From assembly GCA_019828595.1 (NCBI GenBank), contig JAHQRK010000016.1:1839444-1903443 (forward strand): DNA of 64,000 nt. The letters run 5' to 3'. This document shows, piece by piece, positions 28,868-44,600 of the stretch. The position numbers were made by a program, and so were the translations under genes. How positions within the stretch are numbered: position 1 is the first letter of the stretch; the number at the start of each line of letters is the position of its first letter. The notes below the pieces were generated by a model, which worked only from the letters and a program-made list of their open reading frames with translations, was not told the DNA's origin and made no database searches. This DNA comes from Aphanomyces cochlioides. Taxonomy: Eukaryota; Oomycota; Saprolegniomycetes; Saprolegniales; Verrucalvaceae.

Positions 28868-29669
28868 CTAGGGTGAGGCCAGGGCTACGCCCCTGGGTGG
28901 AGCGTTTTGCTTTGGAAATAACAAAGATTTGCTCACACACATGAAACGTTTGAAGCCATACTATGAATTTTGAATTTGATTCAGGCCCAGTTCGAAGTAA
29001 ATAAATAAGTTAACGCCGAGCATTCTGATTGGCTACTGTTGACTGACGAATATTTTTTTTTCGTCAGGAGATAAATCATGTCCTGACCAAAAAACCGTCG
29101 ACTCGTACCGAAAGAAAAATAAATTATCCAATCAGAGATCATATTATTTTGAAACTAAGGAGACGGCATTTACTTCGCACTCCTTATTCACTTCTTTCTT
29201 ATTTTACTTCGAATTGGCCTCAATAGTTTCCCTGTTTTGTTGTGCAAAAATGCCAGTACTTGCACAGATAACACGAACGACTTATCAGTGATAATACAGA
29301 CGCTCGAGTTACCCAGTCCTATTCACGGCGCATTTGACGGCAAGACAATGATGACCATGCGCTTAGATGATGCTCAAGGCGACTACCAACATGTCCGAGA
29401 CATAGTATATCTAGATGGAGAAAGGCGAACCTTAGATGGTAATCTACGGTTGTGTCCAATGTGAGCGTGGCATGTGGTGGGTGGAGGTACTAGGAGCACG
29501 GTCAAGAAGGTCAATTTAGATACCGAAGTTTCAGTTGATAATGTGATTGGATCGTAAAAATACTGTGGATATGTGTCCCGCCACTTAAGCTTAACATAAT
29601 GTGGTTTGCCAGAAAATACTACTCTTTTTCATTCATAAATCGTACAGAATTCGCGGTATTTATTAAACA
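28868..29669. repeat. Helitron 3' segment ('leader'), copy 2 (802 bp)
   Basis: Same length and order as copy 1. I noticed a few base differences, e.g. GAGGTACCC/GAGTTACCC, GACCTAGTA/GACATAGTA and GGTTCTAGG/GGTACTAGG. Its 75-codon frame is at 29237-29464. It sits between the third unit of element 1 and the long array. Confidence 0.75.
28879..28896 (-). other. Helitron 3' terminal hairpin, element 2
   Basis: Identical stem-loop and spacing to the copy at 25056. The CTAG ends at 28868, directly joined to the 5' TC of element 1 at 28867-28866. Confidence 0.7.
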
Positions 29670-32600
29670 TCACATTGTTTAATATCGCTTATTGAACTCG
29701 TACATCCAATGAGTTGAAACTTTGATACTGGGTAATACACCTGCTAAGTATTCATGCAACACCCCTTAAGTGATTCATGATACTCGCCGTAGGCCCACTA
29801 TCAACAGTGGTACTCCATCAAAAAAAGTAGCACCATCAGTTGCAATAGTGGTAACCAACGTTACACATTGTCCCCTTACTGTAAAAAGTTGAACTATGGG
29901 GAGAGGATTTACTCGTCCAAAGTCAATATGAAAATACAGTAAAAACACACGTTTTAGCTGTCCCTGGCTGCTCTATGAAAATGTCCGGTATTTCGAGCCA
30001 AAAAGGCCCTACTTCGTAACATTCGCATATCGCGTCGGAATTCGCCTTTCGGAGTCCAAGCCTCTGGCCAGAGTATGGCTTAAAGTGGCAGAAAGGGCTC
30101 GTCACCCTACTGCACAGTGTGTTGACCGCTTATTCAGCGGCCTTTTCTGCCCGAGTGAAGCTATCCTAAGACATGCATCTCACCTTGCATCGTCCCAGAA
30201 AAACTCAACTGCCATCCATCTCATCTTTGGCAGGTATTATTTTAAATAGTAGGACAATATTTTCATCATGTATGTGGAATTGTTTGATTATTAATATTAT
30301 CGACAACTGGCACGTCCAGCAACATGGGTTACATCGTGACAAAACATGACACCAAGTATTGAGCAACACACCAACGAATTGACAACATCACACCAAATGG
30401 ATATTTGCCATGGATATCATCGGGCAATACAACCTTGAGTGGTCAAATTAGTTGATGTTGGTTGGAAGTGCTGACTATTACGAACGAACTTGTCTCAAAT
30501 TACTCTTTTTTTGACTTGGCGTTTGTATGTAAAAATGACTCATTTTTGTACTTGGAATTTGTATATAAAAATTACTCTTTTTTTGACTTGGCGTTTGTCC
30601 TTCAAAATTACTCTCGTACTTACGTGTTGCGTTAGAGCTTTAAGTAATAGATCACATTGTTTAATATCGCTTATTGAACTCGTACATCCAATGAGTTGAA
30701 ACTTTGATACTGGGTAATACACCTGCTAAGTATTCATGCAACACCCCTTAAGTGATTCATGATACTCGCCGTAGGCCCACTATCAACAGTGGTACTCCAT
30801 CAAAAAAAGTAGCACCATCAGTTGCAATAGTGGTAACCAACGTTACACATTGTCCCCTTACTGTAAAAAGTTGAACTATGGGGAGAGGATTTACTCGTCC
30901 AAAGTCAATATGAAAATACAGTAAAAACACACGTTTTAGCTGTCCCTGGCTGCTCTATGAAAATGTCCGGTATTTCGAGCCAAAAAGGCCCTACTTCGTA
31001 ACATTCGCATATCGCGTCGGAATTCGCCTTTCGGAGTCCAAGCCTCTGGCCAGAGTATGGCTTAAAGTGGCAGAAAGGGCTCGTCACCCTACTGCACAGT
31101 GTGTTGACCGCTTATTCAGCGGCCTTTTCTGCCCGAGTGAAGCTATCCTAAGACATGCATCTCACCTTGCATCGTCCCAGAAATACTCAACTGCCATCCA
31201 TCTCATCTTTGGCAGGTATTATTTTAAATAGTAGGACAATATTTTCATCATGTATGTGGAATTGTTTGATTATTAATATTATCGACAACTGGCACGTCCA
31301 GCAACATGGGTTACATCGTGACAAAACATGACACCAAGTATTGAGCAACACACCAACGAATTGACAACATCACACCAAATGGATATTTGCCATGGATATC
31401 ATCGGGCAATACAACCTTGAGTGGTCAAATTAGTTGATGTTGGTTGGAAGTGCTGACTATTACGAACGAACTTGTCTCAAATTACTCTTTTTTTGACTTG
31501 GCGTTTGTATGTAAAAATGACTCATTTTTGTACTTGGAATTTGTATATAAAAATTACTCTTTTTTTGACTTGGCGTTTGTCCTTCAAAATTACTCTCGTA
31601 CTTACGTGTTGCGTTAGAGCTTTAAGTAATAGATCACATTGTTTAATATCGCTTATTGAACTCGTACATCCAATGAGTTGAAACTTTGATACTGGGTAAT
31701 ACACCTGCTAAGTATTCATGCAACACCCCTTAAGTGATTCATGATACTCGCCGTAGGCCCACTATCAACAGTGGTACTCCATCAAAAAAGTAGCACCATC
31801 AGTTGCAATAGTGGTAACCAACGTTACACATTGTCCCCTTACTGTAAAAAGTTGAACTATGGGGAGAGGATTTACTCGTCCAAAGTCAATATGAAAATAC
31901 AGTAAAAACACACGTTTTAGCTGTCCCTGGCTGCTCTATGAAAATGTCCGGTATTTCGAGCCAAAAAGGCCCTACTTCGTAACATTCGCATATCGCGTCG
32001 GAATTCGCCTTTCGGAGTCCAAGCCTCTGGCCAGAGTATGGCTTAAAGTGGCAGAAAGGGCTCGTCACCCTACTGCACAGTGTGTTGACCGCTTATTCAG
32101 CGGCCTTTTCTGCCCGAGTGAAGCTATCCTAAGACATGCATCTCACCTTGCATCGTCCCAGAAATACTCAACTGCCATCCATCTCATCTTTGGCAGGTAT
32201 TATTTTAAATAGTAGGACAATATTTTCATCATGTATGTGGAATTGTTTGATTATTAATATTATTGACAACTGGCACGTCCAGCAACATGGGTTACATCGT
32301 GACAAAACATGACACCAAGTATTGAGCAACACACCAACGAATTGACAACATCACACCAAATGGATATTTGCCATGGATATCATCGGGCAATACAACCTTG
32401 AGTGGTCAAATTAGTTGATGTTGGTTGGAAGTGCTGACTATTACGAACGAACTTGTCTCAAATTACTCTTTTTTTGACTTGGCGTTTGTATGTAAAAATG
32501 ACTCATTTTTGTACTTGGAATTTGTATATAAAAATTACTCTTTTTTTGACTTGGCGTTTGTCCTTCAAAATTACTCTCGTACTTACGTGTTGCGTTAGAG

Positions 32601-35600
32601 CTTTAAGTAATAGATCACATTGTTTAATATCGCTTATTGAACTCGTACATCCAATGAGTTGAAACTTTGATACTGGGTAATACACCTGCTAAGTATTCAT
32701 GCAACACCCCTTAAGTGATTCATGATACTCGCCGTAGGCCCACTATCAACAGTGGTACTCCATCAAAAAAAGTAGCACCATCAGTTGCAATAGTGGTAAC
32801 CAACGTTACACATTGTCCCCTTACTGTAAAAAGTTGAACTATGGGGAGAGGATTTACTCGTCCAAAGTCAATATGAAAATACAGTAAAAACACACGTTTT
32901 AGCTGTCCCTGGCTGCTCTATGAAAATGTCCGGTATTTCGAGCCAAAAAGGCCCTACTTCGTAACATTCGCATATCGCGTCGGAATTCGCCTTTCGGAGT
33001 CCAAGCCTCTGGCCAGAGTATGGCTTAAAGTGGCAGAAAGGGCTCGTCACCCTACTGCACAGTGTGTTGACCGCTTATTCAGCGGCCTTTTCTGCCCGAG
33101 TGAAGCTATCCTAAGACATGCATCTCACCTTGCATCGTGCCATTCATCTCATCTTTGGCAGGTATTATTTTAAATAGTAGGACAATATTTTCATTTTGTA
33201 TGTGGAATTGTTTGATTATTAATATTATCGACAACTGGCACGTCCAGCAACATGGGTTACATTGTGACAAAACATGACACCAAGTATTGAGCAACACACC
33301 AACGAATTGACAACATCACACCAAATGGATATTTGCCATGGATATCATCGGGCAATACAACCTTGAGTGGTCAAATTAGTTGATGTTGGTTGGAAGTGCT
33401 GACTATTACGAACGAACTTGTCTCAAATTACTCTTTTTTTGACTTGGCGTTTGTATGTAAAAATGACTCATTTTTGTACTTGGAATTTGTATATAAAAAT
33501 TACTCTTTTTTTGACTTGGCGTTTGTCCTTCAAAATTACTCTCGTACTTACGTGTTGCGTTAGAGCTTTAAGTAATAGATCACATTGTTTAATATCGCTT
33601 ATTGAACTCGTACATCCAATGAGTTGAAACTTTGATACTGGGTAATACACCTGCTAAGTATTCATGCAACACCCCTTAAGTGATTCATGATACTCGCCGT
33701 AGGCCCACTATCAACAGTGGTACTCCATCAAAAAAAGTAGCACCATCAGTTGCAATAGTGGTAACCAACGTTACACATTGTCCCCTTACTGTAAAAAGTT
33801 GAACTATGGGGAGAGGATTTACTCGTCCAAAGTCAATATGAAAATACAGTAAAAACACACGTTTTAGCTGTCCCTGGCTGCTCTATGAAAATGTCCGGTA
33901 TTTCGAGCCAAAAAGGCCCTACTTCGTAACATTCGCATATCGCGTCGGAATTCGCCTTTCGGAGTCCAAGCCTCTGGCCAGAGTATGGCTTAAAGTGGCA
34001 GAAAGGGCTCGTCACCCTACTGCACAGTGTGTTGACCGCTTATTCAGCGGCCTTTTCTGCCCGAGTGAAGCTATCCTAAGACATGCATCTCACCTTGCAT
34101 CGTGCCATTCATCTCATCTTTGGCAGGTATTATTTTAAATAGTAGGACAATATTTTCATTTTGTATGTGGAATTGTTTGATTATTAATATTATCGACAAC
34201 TGGCACGTCCAGCAACATGGGTTACATCGTGACAAAACATGACACCAAGTATTGAGCAACACACCAACGAATTGACAACATCACACCAAATGGATATTTG
34301 CCATGGATATCATCGGGCAATACAACCTTGAGTGGTCAAATTAGTTGATGTTGGTTGGAAGTGCTGACTATTACGAACGAACTTGTCTCAAATTACTCTT
34401 TTTTTGACTTGGCGTTTGTATGTAAAAATGACTCATTTTTGTACTTGGAATTTGTATATAAAAATTACTCTTTTTTTGACTTGGCGTTTGTCCTTCAAAA
34501 TTACTCTCGTATTTACGTGTTGCGTTAGAGCTTTAAGTAATAGATCACATTGTTTAATATCGCTTATTGAACTCGTACATCCAATGAGTTGAAACTTTGA
34601 TACTGGGTAATACACCTGCTAAGTATTCATGCAACACCCCTTAAGTGATTCATGATACTCGCCGTAGGCCCACTATCAACAGTGGTACTCCATCAAAAAA
34701 AGTAGCACCATCAGTTGCAATAGTGGTAACCAACGTTACACATTGTCCCCTTACTGTAAAAAGTTGAACTATGGGGAGAGGATTTACTCGTCCAAAGTCA
34801 ATATGAAAATACAGTAAAAACACACGTTTTAGCTGTCCCTGGCTGCTCTATGAAAATGTCCGGTATTTCGAGCCAAAAAGGCCCTACTTCGTAACATTCG
34901 CATATCGCGTCGGAATTCGCCTTTCGGAGTCCAAGCCTCTGGCCAGAGTATGGCTTAAAGTGGCAGAAAGGGCTCGTCACCCTACTGCACAGTGTGTTGA
35001 CCGCTTATTCAGCGGCCTTTTCTGCCCGAGTGAAGCTATCCTAAGACATGCATCTCACCTTGCATCGTGCCATTCATCTCATCTTTGGCAGGTATTATTT
35101 TAAATAGTAGGACAATATTTTCATCTTGTATGTGGAATTGTTTGATTATTAATATTATCGACAACTGGCACGTCCAGCAACATGGGTTACATCGTGACAA
35201 AACATGACACCAAGTATTGAGCAACACACCAAAGAATTGACAACATCACACCAAATGGATATTTGCCATGGATATCATCGGGCAATACAACCTTGAGTGG
35301 TCAAATTAGTTGATGTTGGTTGGAAGTGCTGACTATTACGAACGAACTTGTCTCAAATTACTCTTTTTTTGACTTGGCGTTTGTATGTAAAAAATACTCA
35401 TTTTTGTACTTGGAATTTGTATATAAAAATTACTCTTTTTTTGACTTGGCGTTTGTCCTTCAAAATTACTCTCGTACTTACGTGTTGCGTTAGAGCTTTA
35501 AGTAATAGATCACATTGTTTAATATCGCTTATTGAACTCGTACATCCAATGAGTTGAAACTTTGATACTGGGTAATACACCTGCTAAGTATTCATGCAAC

Positions 35601-38600
35601 ACCCCTTAAGTGATTCATGATACTCGCCGTAGGCCCACTATCAACAGTGGTACTCCATCAAAAAAAGTAGCACCATCAGTTGCAATAGTGGTAACCAACG
35701 TTACACATTGTCCCCTTACTGTAAAAAGTTGAACTATGGGGAGAGGATTTACTCGTCCAAAGTCAATATGAAAATACAGTAAAAACACACGTTTTAGCTG
35801 TCCCTGGCTGCTCTATGAAAATGTCCGGTATTTCGAGCCAAAAAGGCCCTACTTCGTAACATTCGCATATCGCGTCGGAATTCGCCTTTCGGAGTCCAAG
35901 CCTCTGGCCAGAGTATGGCTTAAAGTGGCAGAAAGGGCTCGTCACCCTACTGCACAGTGTGTTGACCGCTTATTCAGCGGCCTTTTCTGCCCGAGTGAAG
36001 CTATCCTAAGACATGCATCTCACCTTGCATCGTCCCAGAAAAACTCAACTGCCATCCATCTCATCTTTGGCAGGTATTATTTTAAATAGTAGGACAATAT
36101 TTTCATTTTGTATGTGGAATTGTTTGATTATTAATATTATCGACAACTGGCACGTCCAGCAACATGGGTTACATCGTGACAAAACATGACACCAAGTATT
36201 GAGCAACACACCAAAGAATTGACAACATCACACCAAATGGATATTTGCCATGGATATCATCGGGCAATACAACCTTGAGTGGTCAAATTAGTTGATGTTG
36301 GTTGGAAGTGCTGACTATTACGAACGAACTTGTCTCAAATTACTCTTTTTTTGACTTGGCGTTTGTATGTAAAAATGACTCATTTTTGTACTTGGAATTT
36401 GTATATAAAAATTACTCTTTTTTTGACTTGGCGTTTGTCCTTCAAAATTACTCTCGTACTTACGTGTTGCGTTAGAGCTTTAAGTAATAGATCACATTGT
36501 TTAATATCGCTTATTGAACTCGTACATCCAATGAGTTGAAACTTTGATACTGGGTAATACACCTGCTAAGTATTCATGCAACACCCCTTAAGTGATTCAT
36601 GATACTCGCCGTAGGCCCACTATCAACAGTGGTACTCCATCAAAAAAAGTAGCACCATCAGTTGCAATAGTGGTAACCAACGTTACACATTGTCCCCTTA
36701 CTGTAAAAAGTTGAACTATGGGGAGAGGATTTACTCGTCCAAAGTCAATATGAAAATACAGTAAAAACACACGTTTTAGCTGTCCCTGGCTGCTCTATGA
36801 AAATGTCCGGTATTTCGAGCCAAAAAGGCCCTACTTCGTAACATTCGCATATCGCGTCGGAATTCGCCTTTCGGAGTCCAAGCCTCTGGCCAGAGTATGG
36901 CTTAAAGTGGCAGAAAGGGCTCCTCACCCTACTGCACAGTGTGTTGACCGCTTATTCAGCGGCCTTTTCTGCCCGAGTGAAGCTATCCTAAGACATGCAT
37001 CTCACCTTGCATCGTGCCATTCATCTCATCTTTGGCAGGTATTATTTTAAATAGTAGGACAATATTTTCATTTTGTATGTGGAATTGTTTGATTATTAAT
37101 ATTATCGACAACTGGCACGTCCAGCAACATGGGTTACATCGTGACAAAACATGACACCAAGTATTGAGCAACACACCAACGAATTGACAACATCACACCA
37201 AATGGATATTTGCCATGGATATCATCGGGCAATACAACCTTGAGTGGTCAAATTAGTTGATGTTGGTTGGAAGTGCTGACTATTACGAACGAACTTGTCT
37301 CAAATTACTCTTTTTTTACTTGGCGTTTGTATGTAAAAATGACTCATTTTTGTACTTGGAATTTGTATATAAAAATTACTCTTTTTTTGACTTGGCGTTT
37401 GTCCTTCAAAATTACTCTCGTATTTACGTGTTGCGTTAGAGCTTTAAGTAATAGATCACATTGTTTAATATCGCTTATTGAACTCGTACATCCAATGAGT
37501 TGAAACTTTGATACTGGGTAATACACCTGCTAAGTATTCATGCAACACCCCTTAAGTGATTCATGATACTCGCCGTAGGCCCACTATCAACAGTGGTACT
37601 CCATCAAAAAAAGTAGCACCATCAGTTGCAATAGTGGTAACCAACGTTACACATTGTCCCCTTACTGTAAAAAGTTGAACTATGGGGAGAGGATTTACTC
37701 GTCCAAAGTCAATATGAAAATACAGTAAAAACACACGTTTTAGCTGTCCCTGGCTGCTCTATGAAAATGTCCGGTATTTCGAGCCAAAAAGGCCCTACTT
37801 CGTAACATTCGCATATCGCGTCGGAATTCGCCTTTCGGAGTCCAAGCCTCTGGCCAGAGTATGGCTTAAAGTGGCAGAAAGGGCTCGTCACCCTACTACA
37901 CAGTGTGTTGACCGCTTATTCAGCGGCCTTTTCTGCCCGAGTGAAGCTATCCTAAGACATGCATCTCACCTTGCATCGTGCCATTCATCTCATCTTTGGC
38001 AGGTATTATTTTAAATAGTAGGACAATATTTTCATCATGTATGTGGAATTGTTTGATTATTAATATTATCGACAACTGGCACGTCCAGCAACATGGGTTA
38101 CATCGTGACAAAACATGACACCAAGTATTGAGCAACACACCAACGAATTGACAACATCACACCAAATGGATATTTGCCATGGATATCATCGGGCAATACA
38201 ACCTTGAGTGGTCAAATTAGTTGATGTTGGTTGGAAGTGCTGACTATTACGAACGAACTTGTCTCAAATTACTCTTTTTTTGACTTGGCGTTTGTATGTA
38301 AAAATGACTCATTTTTGTACTTGGAATTTGTATATAAAAATTACTCTTTTTTTGACTTGGCGTTTGTCCTTCAAAATTACTCTCGTATTTACGTGTTGCG
38401 TTAGAGCTTTAAGTAATAGATCACATTGTTTAATATCGCTTATTGAACTCGTACATCCAATGAGTTGAAACTTTGATACTGGGTAATACACCTGCTAAGT
38501 ATTCATGCAACACCCCTTAAGTGATTCATGATACTCGCCGTAGGCCCACTATCAACAGTGGTACTCCATCAAAAAAAGTAGCACCATCAGTTGCAATAGT

Positions 38601-41600
38601 GGTAACCAACGTTACACATTGTCCCCTTACTGTAAAAAGTTGAACTATGGGGAGAGGATTTACTCGTCCAAAGTCAATATGAAAATACAGTAAAAACACA
38701 CGTTTTAGCTGTCCCTGGCTGCTCTATGAAAATGTCCGGTATTTCGAGCCAAAAAGGCCCTACTTCGTAACATTCGCATATCGCGTCGGAATTCGCCTTT
38801 CGGAGTCCAAGCCTCTGGCCAGAGTATGGCTTAAAGTGGCAGAAAGGGCTCGTCACCCTACTACACAGTGTGTTGACCGCTTATTCAGCGGCCTTTTCTG
38901 CCCGAGTGAAGCTATCCTAAGACATGCATCTCACCTTGCATCGTGCCATTCATCTCATCTTTGGCAGGTATTATTTTAAATAGTAGGACAATATTTTCAT
39001 TTTGTATGTGGAATTGTTTGATTATTAATATTATCGACAACTGGCACGTCCAGCAACATGGGTTACATCGTGACAAAACATGACACCAAGTATTGAGCAA
39101 CACACCAACGAATTGACAACATCACACCAAATGGATATTTGCCATGGATATCATCGGGCAATACAACCTTGAGTGGTCAAATTAGTTGATGTTGGTTGGA
39201 AGTGCTGACTATTACGAACGAACTTGTCTCAAATTACTCTTTTTTTACTTGGCGTTTGTATGTAAAAATGACTCATTTTTGTACTTGGAATTTGTATATA
39301 AAAATTACTCTTTTTTTGACTTGGCGTTTGTCCTTCAAAATTACTCTCGTACTTACGTGTTGCGTTAGAGCTTTAAGTAATAGATCACATTGTTTAATAT
39401 CGCTTATTGAACTCGTACATCCAATGAGTTGAAACTTTGATACTGGGTAATACACCTGCTAAGTATTCATGCAACACCCCTTAAGTGATTCATGATACTC
39501 GCCGTAGGCCCACTATCAACAGTGGTACTCCATCAAAAAAAGTAGCACCATCAGTTGCAATAGTGGTAACCAACGTTACACATTGTCCCCTTACTGTAAA
39601 AAGTTGAACTATGGGGAGAGGATTTACTCGTCCAAAGTCAATATGAAAATACAGTAAAAACACACGTTTTAGCTGTCCCTGGCTGCTCTATGAAAATGTC
39701 CGGTATTTCGAGCCAAAAAGGCCCTACTTCGTAACATTCGCATATCGCGTCGGAATTCGCCTTTCGGAGTCCAAGCCTCTGGCCAGAGTATGGCTTAAAG
39801 TGGCAGAAAGGGCTCCTCACCCTACTGCACAGTGTGTTGACCGCTTATTCAGCGGCCTTTTCTGCCCGAGTGAAGCTATCCTAAGACATGCATCTCACCT
39901 TGCATCGTGCCATTCATCTCATCTTTGGCAGGTATTATTTTAAATAGTAGGACAATATTTTCATTTTGTATGTGGAATTGTTTGATTATTAATATTATCG
40001 ACAACTGGCACGTCCAGCAACATGGGTTACATCGTGACAAAACATGACACCAAGTATTGAGCAACACACCAACGAATTGACAACATCACACCAAATGGAT
40101 ATTTGCCATGGATATCATCGGGCAATACAACCTTGAGTGGTCAAATTAGTTGATGTTGGTTGGAAGTGCTGACTATTACGAACGAACTTGTCTCAAATTA
40201 CTCTTTTTTTGACTTGGCGTTTGTATGTAAAAATGACTCATTTTTGTACTTGGAATTTGTATATAAAAATTACTCTTTTTTTGACTTGGCGTTTGTCCTT
40301 CAAAATTACTCTCGTATTTACGTGTTGCGTTAGAGCTTTAAGTAATAGATCACATTGTTTAATATCGCTTATTGAACTCGTACATCCAATGAGTTGAAAC
40401 TTTGATACTGGGTAATACACCTGCTAAGTATTCATGCAACACCCCTTAAGTGATTCATGATACTCGCCGTAGGCCCACTATCAACAGTGGTACTCCATCA
40501 AAAAAAGTAGCACCATCAGTTGCAATAGTGGTAACCAACGTTACACATTGTCCCCTTACTGTAAAAAGTTGAACTATGGGGAGAGGATTTACTCGTCCAA
40601 AGTCAATATGAAAATACAGTAAAAACACACGTTTTAGCTGTCCCTGGCTGCTCTATGAAAATGTCCGGTATTTCGAGCCAAAAAGGCCCTACTTCGTAAC
40701 ATTCGCATATCGCGTCGGAATTCGCCTTTCGGAGTCCAAGCCTCTGGCCAGAGTATGGCTTAAAGTGGCAGAAAGGGCTCCTCACCCTACTGCACAGTGT
40801 GTTGACCGCTTATTCAGCGGCCTTTTCTGCCCGAGTGAAGCTATCCTAAGACATGCATCTCACCTTGCATCGTGCCATTCATCTCATCTTTGGCAGGTAT
40901 TATTTTAAATAGTAGGACAATATTTTCATTTTGTATGTGGAATTGTTTGATTATTAATATTATCGACAACTGGCACGTCCAGCAACATGGGTTACATCGT
41001 GACAAAACATGACACCAAGTATTGAGCAACACACCAACGAATTGACAACATCACACCAAATGGATATTTGCCATGGATATCATCGGGCAATACAACCTTG
41101 AGTGGTCAAATTAGTTGATGTTGGTTGGAAGTGCTGACTATTACGAACGAACTTGTCTCAAATTACTCTTTTTTTTACTTGGCGTTTGTATGTAAAAATG
41201 ACTCATTTTTGTACTTGGAATTTGTATATAAAAATTACTCTTTTTTTGACTTGGCGTTTGTCCTTCAAAATTACTCTCGTATTTACGTGTTGCGTTAGAG
41301 CTTTAAGTAATAGATCACATTGTTTAATATCGCTTATTGAACTCGTACATCCAATGAGTTGAAACTTTGATACTGGGTAATACACCTGCTAAGTATTCAT
41401 GCAACACCCCTTAAGTGATTCATGATACTCGCCGTAGGCCCACTATCAACAGTGGTACTCCATCAAAAAAAGTAGCACCATCAGTTGCAATAGTGGTAAC
41501 CAACGTTACACATTGTCCCCTTACTGTAAAAAGTTGAACTATGGGGAGAGGATTTACTCGTCCAAAGTCAATATGAAAATACAGTAAAAACACACGTTTT

Positions 41601-44600
41601 AGCTGTCCCTGGCTGCTCTATGAAAATGTCCGGTATTTCGAGCCAAAAAGGCCCTACTTCGTAACATTCGCATATCGCGTCGGAATTCGCCTTTCGGAGT
41701 CCAAGCCTCTGGCCAGAGTATGGCTTAAAGTGGCAGAAAGGGCTCGTCACCCTACTGCACAGTGTGTTGACCGCTTATTCAGCGGCCTTTTCTGCCCGAG
41801 TGAAGCTATCCTAAGACATGCATCTCACCTTGCATCGTGCCATTCATCTCATCTTTGGCAGGTATTATTTTAAATAGTAGGACAATATTTTCATTTTGTA
41901 TGTGGAATTGTTTGATTATTATTAATATTATCGACAACTGGCACGTCCAGCAACATGGGTTACATCGTGACAAAACATGACACCAAGTATTGAGCAACAC
42001 ACCAACGAATTGACAACATCACACCAAATGGATATTTGCCATGGATATCATCGGGCAATACAACCTTGAGTGGTCAAATTAGTTGATGTTGGTTGGAAGT
42101 GCTGACTATTACGAACGAACTTGTCTCAAATTACTCTTTTTTTGACTTGGCGTTTGTATGTAAAAATGACTCATTTTTGTACTTGGAATTTGTATATAAA
42201 AATTACTCTTTTTTTGACTTGGCGTTTGTCCTTCAAAATTACTCTCGTATTTACGTGTTGCGTTAGAGCTTTAAGTAATAGATCACATTGTTTAATATCG
42301 CTTATTGAACTCGTACATCCAATGAGTTGAAACTTTGATACTGGGTAATACACCTGCTAAGTATTCATGCAACACCCCTTAAGTGATTCATGATACTCGC
42401 CGTAGGCCCACTATCAACAGTGGTACTCCATCAAAAAAAGTAGCACCATCAGTTGCAATAGTGGTAACCAACGTTACACATTGTCCCCTTACTGTAAAAA
42501 GTTGAACTATGGGGAGAGGATTTACTCGTCCAAAGTCAATATGAAAATACAGTAAAAACACACGTTTTAGCTGTCCCTGGCTGCTCTATGAAAATGTCCG
42601 GTATTTCGAGCCAAAAAGGCCCTACTTCGTAACATTCGCATATCGCGTCGGAATTCGCCTTTCGGAGTCCAAGCCTCTGGCCAGAGTATGGCTTAAAGTG
42701 GCAGAAAGGGCTCCTCACCCTACTGCACAGTGTGTTGACCGCTTATTCAGCGGCCTTTTCTGCCCGAGTGAAGCTATCCTAAGACATGCATCTCACCTTG
42801 CATCGTGCCATTCATCTCATCTTTGGCAGGTATTATTTTAAATAGTAGGACAATATTTTCATTTTGTATGTGGAATTGTTTGATTATTAATATTATCGAC
42901 AACTGGCACGTCCAGCAACATGGGTTACATCGTGACAAAACATGACACCAAGTATTGAGCAACACACCAACGAATTGACAACATCACACCAAATGGATAT
43001 TTGCCATGGATATCATCGGGCAATACAACCTTGAGTGGTCAAATTAGTTGATGTTGGTTGGAAGTGCTGACTATTACGAACGAACTTGTCTCAAATTACT
43101 CTTTTTTTGACTTGGCGTTTGTATGTAAAAATGACTCATTTTTGTACTTGGAATTTGTATATAAAAATTACTCTTTTTTTGACTTGGCGTTTGTCCTTCA
43201 AAATTACTCTCGTACTTACGTGTTGCGTTAGAGCTTTAAGTAATAGATCACATTGTTTAATATCGCTTATTGAACTCGTACATCCAATGAGTTGAAACTT
43301 TGATACTGGGTAATACACCTGCTAAGTATTCATGCAACACCCCTTAAGTGATTCATGATACTCGCCGTAGGCCCACTATCAACAGTGGTACTCCATCAAA
43401 AAAAGTAGCACCATCAGTTGCAATAGTGGTAACCAACGTTACACATTGTCCCCTTACTGTAAAAAGTTGAACTATGGGGAGAGGATTTACTCGTCCAAAG
43501 TCAATATGAAAATACAGTAAAAACACACGTTTTAGCTGTCCCTGGCTGCTCTATGAAAATGTCCGGTATTTCGAGCCAAAAAGGCCCTACTTCGTAACAT
43601 TCGCATATCGCGTCGGAATTCGCCTTTCGGAGTCCAAGCCTCTGGCCAGAGTATGGCTTAAAGTGGCAGAAAGGGCTCGTCACCCTACTACACAGTGTGT
43701 TGACCGCTTATTCAGCGGCCTTTTCTGCCCGAGTGAAGCTATCCTAAGACATGCATCTCACCTTGCATCGTCCCAGAAAAACTCAACTGCCATTCATCTC
43801 ATCTTTGGCAGGTATTATTTTAAATAGTAGGACAATATTTTCATTTTGTATGTGGAATTGTTTGATTATTAATATTATCGACAACTGGCACGTCCAGCAA
43901 CATGGGTTACATCGTGACAAAACATGACACCAAGTATTGAGCAACACACCAACGAATTGACAACATCACACCAAATGGATATTTGCCATGGATATCATCG
44001 GGCAATACAACCTTGAGTGGTCAAATTAGTTGATGTTGGTTGGAAGTGCTGACTATTACGAACGAACTTGTCTCAAATTACTCTTTTTTTGACTTGGCGT
44101 TTGTATGTAAAAATGACTCATTTTTGTACTTGGAATTTGTATATAAAAATTACTCTTTTTTTGACTTGGCGTTTGTCCTTCAAAATTACTCTCGTACTTA
44201 CGTGTTGCGTTAGAGCTTTAAGTAATAGATCACATTGTTTAATATCGCTTATTGAACTCGTACATCCAATGAGTTGAAACTTTGATACTGGGTAATACAC
44301 CTGCTAAGTATTCATGCAACACCCCTTAAGTGATTCATGATACTCGCCGTAGGCCCACTATCAACAGTGGTACTCCATCAAAAAAAGTAGCACCATCAGT
44401 TGCAATAGTGGTAACCAACGTTACACATTGTCCCCTTACTGTAAAAAGTTGAACTATGGGGAGAGGATTTACTCGTCCAAAGTCAATATGAAAATACAGT
44501 AAAAACACACGTTTTAGCTGTCCCTGGCTGCTCTATGAAAATGTCCGGTATTTCGAGCCAAAAAGGCCCTACTTCGTAACATTCGCATATCGCGTCGGAA

